From Atriophallophorus winterbourni (Eukaryota > Platyhelminthes > Trematoda > Plagiorchiida > Microphallidae), in NCBI GenBank assembly GCA_013407085.1, contig JACCGJ010023620.1, positions 1 through 64,000 on the forward strand: 64,000 nt of DNA. Direction: 5' to 3'. The notes under the pieces were generated by a model. That model was not told the DNA's origin. It did not search any database and worked only from the letters and a program-made list of their open reading frames with translations. Shown here piece by piece: positions 23,291 through 32,163 of the stretch; position 1 is the stretch's first letter, and each line of letters starts with the position of its first letter. A program made the translations under genes and the position numbers.

Positions 23291-25693
23291 AATTTCAGTT
23301 TTATAAATGTAAAAATAATAATCTGTTTTAATAAGTATATAGTGATTTTGAAGCTAATAGCTTGAATCCATATCGATGATAAAATGTTTTTTTTAAAAGT
23401 GAATATATATATATATATATATATGCTGAGTCACAAAGCAAAATGTTTGACCTGCATCCTTTAAACGCATTAATTCGATTTATCTTTAGTGAGAAACTGG
23501 CTACAGACGAATGAAATCCATTAGTAAATAAACATGAACTTTAAAATTATTATCACATAAGATGAGTACAGTAAAACTATTCGGTCAAGTGGGACGAAAA
23601 ACAATGCTCTCAATAATAGCGCCGTAATTCATGGTTTGCCCAGCATACACAAACCAATTTTTGCATTTTGTACTAAAATGTTCCAGCATTACGTACAATT
23701 TTACCAATGTTTCAAATCATTATAAAAATAAGTCACCTAAATCAACCAGAATTTAGCAATTACCAATAAATTTAGAGCAACATTAATAGTTGGTAAGCGC
23801 AAATATTTCATGCAACAATTTCATCGGTCATTTTTGCAAAAGCTCAATCTACTGAGTTAACCGAAATCCGTACGGTTGTCATTTATTTTTCTCAAAACGG
23901 TGATCCATTAGGTAAGATTGTTTAAAATGCAAACTCACACTCAAAGTTAAAAATTCGTTCATTCTGTACAACTATAAAAGAAGGTAGACGATAGCAGCGC
24001 TCGCCTACTCTGCAAAATAGCATTGCATAGTTTCTATCAATGACATCTGTGTTATCGCGAAAATAATTTCGTGCTTTGATCTAAATGGTGCAACATCGCT
24101 CAACAAAATGTTGCTAATCTCAATCATGAAGACCACTCAAGACCACTTGCGATATCCTTTCTCGAAATCAGAGTGTCATTTTATTATTTAACTGAGTAAT
24201 GGTTATAGAACGTCAAGAACGTCATTCGACGGGGAAGATCAGTTAGCTACGTTGGTAAAGCAAAGGGAATAGCAATATCATGGAAAAATAATTAAAAAAA
24301 GAGCGAGCTAGATTGTAGCTAGCAAATATCTATCAAATAAAATTCGCATGTTAATTGCTCACAGGGCATGCGTTTTGGTTTGTAATATGATATTCTCCTT
24401 GAATGTTTTATACCGCTGTGTAAATAGTTCAGGTTTACAACAAAATAATCTCTCGAATCTCCCGATTCTTATTAGAGTTGCTTATTTTCATGCAGTTATA
24501 TGAGGTTTTCAAGCATAAAACTTGATCAACCGTTAAAATTTGAATTTTTTTAATCAAAGTGGTTGAAAAAGTTTATTCTATATTAATCAGATTGGCAAAG
24601 ATAATGTTTGGATGACTGATTCACACCGTGGTTATGCATCAACATAGCAAATCAAAGAAAACGATTAATTTTAATACTTCCTAAATACGCTGCACTTAAA
24701 CACCATAACTGGTTTCTGGTTGTTTGCGATCATTAGGTTAACACCAGAAATGTCCTGGTATCAGACATGAATACAGCTGTTTTCGTATGCAAAACACGTT
24801 TACGCTTCTCAACCAATCAATTCGGCTCAAGTATTTTATGAAAAAAATAAGAGAAAGTTAGAAATATATTGGTTGAGACGGCATGAAATTCAGTTCACAT
24901 TATGAAACTCTACGGAAATTCGAATCGAATCTGTGCCAAGAGGTTCGTATCATTTTCCCCGAGCGTTCTAGGAAATGTTTCAGTTACGCATACGCTACTC
25001 TAACATGATGATTTTATTGCTTCAAAAGATCACTTATCTTTTAACAAAGTTCACGTTTTGCAGAAAAAAACTGATCAACAATTCCTTAATCTCTTTCACG
25101 ATGAAAGATTCAATCGAGATGAAATGAAATAAACGTGTAATAAACATTATACATTTTCAAAACAATGGATTAATTATTCGATCTCTGAATTTAAAACAAG
25201 AGACGATCTTACTGTTATGAGATTGGTTTAATTATTCTCGTCAAATAGAGCAGCAGCACTTGGATAATCACATTAGAAGAATACATATATAATATTTCAC
25301 AAATTATGGGTAATTTTTTATACAAAATAGCTTGAGTTACTCCACCATTCAGGAAGCATTCGACAAGGTTTGAAAGAAATAATATAATTTTGATCAATTT
25401 GCTCCCAGTTGTTTTCTGATGTACATAGATTTCGTAGCTGACAATATCAACGCTTGAAACTCGTATTTAACTGTTGGTGCAATTGTGTAAGCTGCCGTGC
25501 ACTTAAGCCAACGACGTTTTGAACTCAAACGTCAAAAAAACATTAGCAATTCAGAAATCTCTCACAGTAATCATGCAGTGATCTACGCTGTTGTTCTAAA
25601 CATTCGATAAAATATCTCTGGTTTCTGAAGCACCCAAAAGGAACTGTGCTACGTGTTCTTATCTATTCCCCATCTACTGTTCGTATACAAATC

Positions 25694-25694
<1 letters not shown>
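23291..25694. other. AT-rich stretch without recognised genes
   Basis: Nothing recognised apart from a short AT run at 23403-23424. Short open frames are no longer than expected in AT-rich DNA. Confidence 0.45.
23403..23424. repeat. AT dinucleotide microsatellite
   Basis: Uninterrupted AT repeat of about 22 bases. Confidence 0.95.

Positions 25695-25732
<38 letters not shown>
25695..25732. repeat. TA dinucleotide microsatellite
   Basis: Uninterrupted TA repeat of 38 bases, directly left of the 3' end of a minus-strand CR1-like element. Confidence 0.95.
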
Positions 25733-25734
<2 letters not shown>

Positions 25735-26100
25735 CCGGATAGTTCGATTAATTTGTTGATTAGGCTGTTCGTCTTCTTATAGATGCATTTGATCGTATTT
25801 GTCTATGGAGCATCTAGTAATTGTTTAAAAGCGGCAAATATATGGTGCATTTTTCAAACCATTGACAAGCTTAGAAACTCTTTGATATAAGAAATCCAGA
25901 ATCACAATCTCTTTTGTGAGCCATGGTGTCCAAGCTTGGGCAGCATACTGCAGATCGAGACTAAAACAACCATGGGAAAGACGTCCAAACTTCCGACTTA
26001 AAATACATAGCTGCCGAGAGGTACATTTATAAAAGGCTTAGCTTTGCAGACAGTTTTTCAATCTAACGCGATTTCAGATGTTCAGATACTTTTCTTTCAA
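25733..26100 (-). pseudogene. CR1-like ORF2 C-terminal part and 3' UTR, left half of a split element
   Basis: On the minus strand 26010-25860 reads LQYAAQAWTPWLTKE, the conserved CR1 C-terminal block (compare AVQAWSPWLQKD at 15970). The left end 25733-25850 is nearly identical to 27386-27490, the 3' UTR of the next minus-strand copy, which fixes orientation and family. With 26690-27370 it appears to be one element interrupted by the SINE/hammerhead unit. Confidence 0.6.
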
Positions 26101-26112
26101 TTGTAATATAGG

Positions 26113-26150
26113 ATTTGGTTGACGAGCTCGAATGGGTAGGAAAAACCACG
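26113..26150 (+). ncRNA. Degraded hammerhead ribozyme in the upstream partial unit
   Basis: TTGACGAGCTCGAATGGGTA and the following GGAAAAACC align with CTGATGAGCTCAAATGAGAG and CGAAACTC of the intact copy. The first core base (C) is T, and helix II and III pairings are lost, so it should be inactive. Confidence 0.55.
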
Positions 26151-26459
26151 TTCGCTAGCGAGAATAGACTTTTGATCAACTTTGTAAATAGTTCGATTTG
26201 GCTTCGCGCGGATGAGTAGTCACAAATATAAACAACTTATTCTCCAAATATCGCTTAAACAACAATGTCCATCAGATCTAATCGGTGTTAGCTTACACCG
26301 TATCCGATGGGAAGACCTGACACGGAGATCTGTTCGGTTGGGCGACCACAATAGATATTGCTGGCTCCTTCTGGACTGGTCGGGCAAACAAAGCTATTCA
26401 AATGTGCCAGTCTGGAGAACAGTTCATAAACGCTCAATTGCGATCGGTCAAACGGTGGA

Positions 26460-26520
26460 CGGTAGCCCAGAGCGTTAAGGCGTGGGACTACAATGGCGAT
26501 GCCCCGGGGTTCGAATCCCA
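26460..26520 (+). promoter_or_regulatory. tRNA-like internal RNA polymerase III promoter (A and B boxes)
   Basis: TAGCCCAGAGC at 26463-26473 fits an A box, and GGTTCGAATCC at 26508-26518 is a perfect B box (GGTTCGANNCC). The spacing of 34 bases is normal. The sequence between does not fold into a good tRNA cloverleaf that I can see, so this is the tRNA-derived head of a SINE and not a tRNA gene. Confidence 0.8.
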
Positions 26521-26532
26521 CCCTCGAAGCGG

Positions 26533-26589
26533 TGGATATGCACTGCTGATGAGCTCAAATGAGAGCGAAACTCGAGTCCAGTGCTTCCA
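26533..26589 (+). ncRNA. Type I hammerhead ribozyme
   Basis: All core positions are present in order. Helix I outer TGGA (26533-26536) pairs with TCCA (26586-26589), and inner GCACTG (26540-26545) with CAGTGC (26579-26584). The core is CTGATGA (26546-26552). Helix II is GCTC/GAGC with loop AAATGA (26553-26566). GAAA is at 26567-26570, followed by a very short helix III, CTCGAG. The predicted cleavage site is GTC at 26576-26578. Open ends in helix I make it type I. ACTCGAGT is a palindrome with no loop, so helix III would be stable only between two RNAs; this dimer-dependent form is known for ribozymes in Penelope-like elements and retrozymes. It follows the tRNA-like promoter by 15 bases. Confidence 0.88.
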
Positions 26590-26689
26590 TTATGGACGGA
26601 CGTGATCAACTTTGTGAGTAGTTCGACGGGCTTGGCACGGATGAGTAGTCACAAATATAAACAACTTATTCTCCAAATATCGCTTAGAC

Positions 26690-27370
26690 TTTTACATATT
26701 CAAAGTCAGGTTATTCTCTGATGACCAATGGAACAGAACATTCGTGTCATTTTGTAGCTAAATTCAATCATCAAGATTGCTTATTCGCCTACATATTTTT
26801 ATGTCATCAGTGAAAAGAAGCGTGTTACTTTCGTTTGGTTTTGGTAAATCGTTCATGTAAATCAGGAAAAATGTTGGTCCCAGTACCGATACTTGCGAAA
26901 CACCGCTAGTGACATGGAGTTGCTTTGATAATCGGCCATCCACACAAACTCTGATGTCCTGTTGCTAAGGTAATCGCGAATCTATTCAAATAAGTTTTCA
27001 AAAGTAGCGTATTTCTGTATATTCTTTAACAGTAAATTATGATCGTATCTGTCGAAAGCTTTGGAAATGTCAAGGTAGCATGCATGAATACAATAACCTG
27101 CATCTACAACAGTTGTCCAGTCGTCTAAGCTTATTAGCAAATTTATTAGACAAGAAAGATTTCTGCGAACAATGAGTCAGTGAGCACCGAATAGTTACGG
27201 GCATATCTAGGAACTGATCGTGCATAACTGCGACTGCTTGCAGTAGTGTGATACTCCTTCTCCATCACTTAAACATTTACGCCGTTTTAGAGACATGCTG
27301 GAGAAGGCGATTTCTTTGTCAGACAATGAGGCGTGGTTCCTCGTTAGTGTTATGGCGACTATAGCGAGCA
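26690..27370 (-). pseudogene. CR1-like reverse transcriptase, right half of a split element
   Basis: On the minus strand the blocks are DDWTTVVDAGYCIHACYLDI and SKAFDR (about 27130-27030), then GVSQVSVLGP-like and FFLIYMNDLPK (about 26920-26830), the active site LFTDDIKI (about 26815-26790, Ala replaced by Thr), and WSSENNLTLN ending at about 26700. Homology stops exactly where the SINE/hammerhead unit begins. The missing C-terminal part is found on the other side (25733-26100). Stops and frameshifts are common. Confidence 0.65.
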
Positions 27371-27384
27371 TTGTTTCGTTACAA

Positions 27385-28060
27385 ATATCCGGATAATTCG
27401 ATTAATTTGTTGATTAGGCTGTTCGTCTTCTTATAGATGCATTTGATCGTATTTGTTCATGGGGCATCTAGTAATTGTTTGAAAGCGTCAATGGTTTCAG
27501 ATTGTACCACATGAGTAGGTAAACTGTTCTACAATTGCGAACGGAAAATGCATATTTGAGGCAGTTCAACTTGATATGCTGTTGGCAAAATTTAGATTGG
27601 TGACTACGTAGATGTGCTTTGTGGGAACAATGTAAGGTATGGATGATTGGTTTGTATACGCATTGTCTGAATGGAAAACAGTGCTCCTTGTTGTCGTCTG
27701 TATTGGCCTGAATGCAATTTCATTATTCGTAGTCTCATTTTGTATAGATAATTAGAAAGTCCAAGGACGATCTTTGTCGCTCTGCGCTGTGGAGTTTCCA
27801 ATAGCTGATTTTTTTGCTTCAACCAAGGATACCATGACGGTATGGCATATTCGATATGAGGGCGGATATAGGCTGGATTTAATTTTGAGATTATATTGGA
27901 GCCAAACAAACATGGAGCTCTTCTGATGAATCCCAAGTATTTTAGCTTTGCTAGCAGCGAGTCGACATAGCATAGAGTTTCGCAAGTCAGACTGAATAAT
28001 CACGCTGAAATCGTTTTCGGTTTAGTCGGGTTTAATAGCAGTTCGACTTATATAATTTTA
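27385..28060 (-). pseudogene. CR1-like ORF2 C-terminal part with 3' UTR
   Basis: The minus-strand frames at 28003-27752 and 27936-27604 read VIIQSDLRNSMLCRLAASKA, then IRPHIEYAIPSWYPWLK, TPQRRATKIVLGLSNY and QTNHPYLTLFPQS. These match the copy at 52700-53100 block by block (RPHVEYAIPAWDPWLK, TPQRRATKLVLGLSNY). A frameshift separates the two frames. The last residues and the 3' UTR (27385-27500) match 25733-25850. It is 5'-truncated upstream of the thumb domain. Confidence 0.75.
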
Positions 28061-28950
28061 TTCGTTTAGCTTGCTGATGAGTAATAATAAGGTGCAGTTA
28101 TCTAGGGACCACGCATAAATCATCATCTCGTAAGGAATTGGCAGGCTGGGCTTTTAGATTTCAGAAACAGTCCATGTGACGAAACTTGCAAAACTACTAA
28201 TGTAAATTGTTATCAAAGAACGTTTGACAATCTTCAAATGGTGTTACTATGACAGTTGGAGAAGCCAGTGGCGTATTCAGATTTTAAAAAGCCGGTTGTT
28301 GTTGACGTGCATGCAGAATTCTTTAAGATGCACAACAAATTTCTTGGCTAGACTGATTTGGTAATTTTTATTATTATTTCGAATAAAGAAGACAAAAGTA
28401 TTTCTTAATAAAGTGACAAATCTCCAAGTACTTACACCAGGCCATGTCACGTTTTTTTCATTTATATTTCCGCGTAATGCTCCTAAAATATGTTTTAAAC
28501 GCGACCCGTTGCTTATTGGTTTCACGGTTGATAACAAATCAGTGATGATACGGAGTTGGTTGTAAATTGTTTCCCATATTTGGTGAGCTGATGTGAATTC
28601 AAATGAATCCCAACGATTGACAGTAATAATAGCTTTTTGCAGGGCCTTCAAATCGGCCGTGCATACAATTAATTTCTCCAAGGGTAAAATGCCTCAAATA
28701 TTTTCGGATCAACTGAGGTCAAATTTGGACGTGCACTTTAGAACGAAGTACGAGATACCGGGACTTGCAGTGGAACGTTTGACCCAAAAACGTTTGCTAG
28801 TAAACTGGATCGTATGTCAATCAATTAAGACGGACAAGAAAAATCGTTCAGCCGAAAAATTGTAACTCGATGTCGGGAAATATTTATCATTTTTTAAATT
28901 TGTGGTGAAATTATTGTAACAGCTGAAAATTTGTGTTTACGAATAAAGTC
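28061..28950. other. No gene recognised
   Basis: A 134-codon open frame lies on the minus strand (28681-28277, MEKLIVCTADLKALQKAI) and a shorter one on the plus strand. Neither shows a motif I know, and the minus frame starts in the RT-like region of no family seen here. On the plus strand GAATAAAGTCAATTTCTTC leads into the TTC microsatellite, which could be the 3' end of an unidentified element. Confidence 0.3.
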
Positions 28951-28952
28951 AA

Positions 28953-29010
28953 TTTCTTCTTCTTCTTCTTCTCCTTCTTCTTCTTCTTCTTCTTCTTCTT
29001 CTTTCTTCTT
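28953..29010. repeat. TTC microsatellite
   Basis: About 55 bases of TTC with single interruptions (CTCC, TTTC). It follows an AATAAA, so it may be a retroelement tail. Confidence 0.9.
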
Positions 29011-29411
29011 CAAGTCATAGATTACAGATTTATATGATCGATGACTATTTTCTATTGGTTACTGTTGATAGATATAATCAAAGTCAGGACAATATGATCA
29101 CTCAATCCGAATGGACTCGAATAAGAAACAGTTAGATCAAAAGTTCTCCGTTTTTGAATATGAGATCCAGAGTAGATGTGGTTTGTTATGATCAAAATCG
29201 GGTTATTTGTTGTACATTGTTGTAAAGTGGGATGTAAATCATTATTTGTTGAAGAAAGCTTTACAAATAATCGCTACTCGTAATGTGTATGACAAGGTTC
29301 GGTGCAGTAAAATCACCGGGCTTGAGCAAATGAGATTAGGGAAGCTACAATGCAAAACTTACAGCATTAGGAAGAACAGTGCCCGCGGTAGATGATAGAG
29401 AATGGGGGGGT

Positions 29412-31050
29412 AATGAATTCAAGGTAATTCAAGGTTTTTAATGGTCTAAAAAGCAACAAGCTTAACAACAACAACCATAGGATGGTTAAAATTGAAATTT
29501 AAGTGTATAAAGAATATAAGAACATAGATTAAACAGTATATTAGTGTTCTGGAAACGAATAATGCAATAAAGATTCGTCTAATTTCGTTTTAAAGTCATG
29601 CAAGCTAGTGGCGTGAGCAACGGTTGAAGGTGAACTGTTCCAAGTAAAACAGACACGGACAGAGTAAAAATACCTTGTACAGTTCAGGCGGGAATGGGGT
29701 ACGACCAGCGCATATTCATGGGTCCGATAATTCCTCGTATCCCTTCGCGCAAATAAATCCTGTAAGGGATGGTTCGGGGTATGGAATGTTTTGTAAAGTA
29801 AGATAAGGTCTCCTCTGATTCGTCGATAGAGAAAATCAAACAGATTCAGTTGAGCTATCCTTTCTTTATATGGTTTGTTTCGAATGCTGAGAACTAGTTT
29901 CGTTGAGCGGTGATAGATTTGCTGCATAAGTTCCACATCCCTCTTGAGCCACGGAGACCATGACTGCACACCGTATTCCATGACTGGTCTCAAGTATGTA
30001 TTCATGATCCTTGGGAATATCTTGTGCGAAAATTTCCCAAATACACGTTTGAGTAGATTTAGAACACGTGTTGCTTTTTTAAAGGCACTGTTAGTTTGAA
30101 GTAATGTTTTTAAACTGGAGCATATCCAGACACCCAAATCTTTTTCTTCACTGCAATTTTCAAGGACATGCGAACCTATGTGATATGTGAAATCTACTCG
30201 ATTCCCCACATTCATGATCCTGCATTTGTTGAAGTTAAACGGCAGTTTGTTCTTCAACGACCAGCTGTGAAGCGTATCAAGATCCTTTTGTAATAGCAGA
30301 CAGTCTTCTGGACTACGAATGCTACGCCAAATCTTTATGTCGTCCGCAAATAACGAAATGTTACATCGAACAATTTCCGGTATTTCATTGACATAAACCA
30401 GAAAGAGGATCGGACCAAGGACTGAGCCTGGGGGAACTCCGCTAGTTGCTGCAATTGGTTTGGATAATGCACCATCAACACGTACCTGGTTAGTGCGATT
30501 TGTTAGGTAGTCATTTAGCCAATTCAGCAAATTTCCAGTGATACCGAGCCTTTCAAGCTTTTGCAGTAGTAGGGAATGGTCAACACGATCGAATGCTTTT
30601 GAAATATCCAAGTAGCACGCGTGTATTGCTTGTCCTTTATCTACCGATTTTGTCCAATCATCTGGCGTTACCAGTAAATTAGATAAACAGGAATAATTTC
30701 GTCTGAATCCATGCTAAGAGGTACCTAAGTTTATGATGTATGTTAATAGAGCAAAACAATGCATCTGGATCATCTCGCTCACGAGAGAATATTATAGTAC
30801 AATCAATGCTTTCATGTAAGTAGAGGGGGACACCGCTTAACATTTGTTGTTCGATCTTTTATGCAAATCATCATGTTCTGGATGCTGAGGTTAGAGTTCT
30901 GTACGGAAGTAATAAACCAGGTTTCTGTCACTGTAATCAAATCCCAAGACACCTCGATCGCACATGTATAAAGTTTAGTGAACTTGCCCAGAAAGCCCCA
31001 TGCATTGTTGTAACAGTATGATTTGAATTTTGGGGCAGATGAAAACTCAT
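29412..31050 (-). mobile_element. CR1-like retrotransposon (family 2), internally deleted
   Basis: The minus-strand copy holds a piece of endonuclease (about 31030-30830: LITVTETWFITS), then joins an almost intact RT (30713-29541). It ends with the family 2 end, GGTTTTTAATGGTCTAAAAA in plus orientation at 29436-29455, preceded by the inverted tail AATTCAAGGTAATTCAAGG. Most of the endonuclease and the first RT blocks are missing. Its RT is the best-preserved family 2 sequence in the window. Confidence 0.8.
29541..30713 (-). pseudogene. CR1-like reverse transcriptase, open for 390 codons
   Basis: The frame is open from HGFRRNYSCLSNLL (after a TAG at 30716-30714, where related copies have Gln before HGFR) to the natural stop at 29541. 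Blocks are HACYLDISKAFDRVDHS, GVPPGSVLGPILFLVYVN, the active site LFADDIKIW, SEEKDLGVWI, LRPVMEYGVQSWSPWLK and RVCFTWNSSPS near the end. The usual GVPQGS reads GVPPGS, a Gln to Pro change in a conserved RT block. It lacks the N-terminal RT fingers and an intact endonuclease, so it is not an active polymerase despite the open frame. Confidence 0.8.
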
Positions 31051-32163
31051 ATTAGTGTGTTTGTTGACACAGATTTGGTCGCGTTCTTGATGATTTTTGT
31101 CCCAGGTGCAGGTGATATACTTGGTGGTTAATCATTTCTGGAACAATAGTGTTCGTGAATTCAATGTCGTCAGGTCCGTTTAAGGTCACATTGTGGATCA
31201 TCGTTACAATTTTGCGATAGAGGCTCGATTAACTGGTCTTCACACTCGTTGATCGATTGGTTGCTGTCGTTGGTCTGACGAACGCAAATATAAAGAACAC
31301 ATACTTTTACGTAAAGCTGGGATGTTCTGTTGGTTCTGATCCGACAGTGTTGAAATTGCTGTCAGTAAATTCGAGAATACTAGAGCTTCTCAGAAGGGAT
31401 TTGTGTAGTTGCGTTATTCTGGATTGAAAACAATGGCGCTCCTAGGAATTGAACTGGGTACATTCCTTATGATATATGAACATTCTAATTCTGATTACAA
31501 ATCGATAGATGCGATCCAAAACTATGCCGGTTCAAATTTGTACGCCCACACCGTAGATGTTATTTGGTATATCAGTTTTATTTACACAATTTTCAATTCT
31601 ACGGTGTTGCTGAATATCATGAAAGCAACATATCCATTAAAACACTCAATAAAATTAAAATATAATCACTTCCTTTATCGCCCAATTCTGATGAAATGTA
31701 AAATCCTGAATTCAAACGAATAATTTTAAAATAAAGTTACACAATTTTCGTAAAAATGACCACCTGATTTAAATGCGGAATCAGAGCTTGATTTCTTATG
31801 AAACAATCAAGATGCATATAATGATTATGCTTTTCATTTTTATCATTCCACCGAAATTTAACACGTCTTATTAGATAATTGATAGCAATGATTCGTTCGA
31901 TAAAATACAATCATCTTGCGACCTTTCGAAATTTGAACAATATCTACACCCTGAGCTACATGTATTCTCTTCTAAACATCACCAACTGGCATTTTGAAAA
32001 ATAGATTTATAGATATAGATATATACTTAACACAATCGCTATTGTTTGCCATGTCTTGTTGCTACGCAAACAATGAAAATAAACATGTGGGAGATGATGT
32101 CAAATACGTCTTTTAAATGATTTTATAAATTTTTGATCATGAGTTTAGCCAAACAAACAGTAT
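31051..32163. other. No gene recognised; 3' flank of the glycosyltransferase gene
   Basis: A 104-codon plus-strand frame (31409-31723) has no recognised motif and does not begin with ATG. The region ends at the stop codon of the minus-strand glycosyltransferase, so part of it should be that gene's 3' UTR. I see no clear AATAAA on the minus strand close to the stop. Confidence 0.35.

Larger units (their letters stand above)
26115..26685 (+). mobile_element. Tandem SINE-like unit with hammerhead ribozyme (one full unit and partial copies)
   Basis: A block from 26173 (TGATCAACTTTGT) to 26257 is repeated at 26603-26685 with about 12 differences, all in the first 40 bases. The distance is about 428 bp. 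A degraded hammerhead core at 26120 lies about 427 bp before the intact one at 26547. The arrangement is therefore head-to-tail: a 5'-truncated unit, then a unit of about 428 bp. The second unit contains a tRNA-like Pol III promoter and the ribozyme. Tandem units with a self-cleaving ribozyme recall Sm-alpha SINEs and animal retrozymes. Confidence 0.7.

Noticed and set aside
26460..26520. Possible tRNA gene
   Set aside because: A and B boxes are good, but no cloverleaf or anticodon arm is convincing and the sequence continues into a hammerhead; it is a SINE head.
28065..28110. CTGATGAG at about 28073 as another hammerhead core
   Set aside because: No GAAA and no pairing helices follow at the right distance.
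28277..28681. 134-codon minus-strand frame as a host gene
   Set aside because: No motif, unsupported start, and it lies between retroelement remnants; reported only as unrecognised sequence.
31409..31723. 104-codon plus-strand frame
   Set aside because: It needs a non-ATG start and has no recognisable domain.
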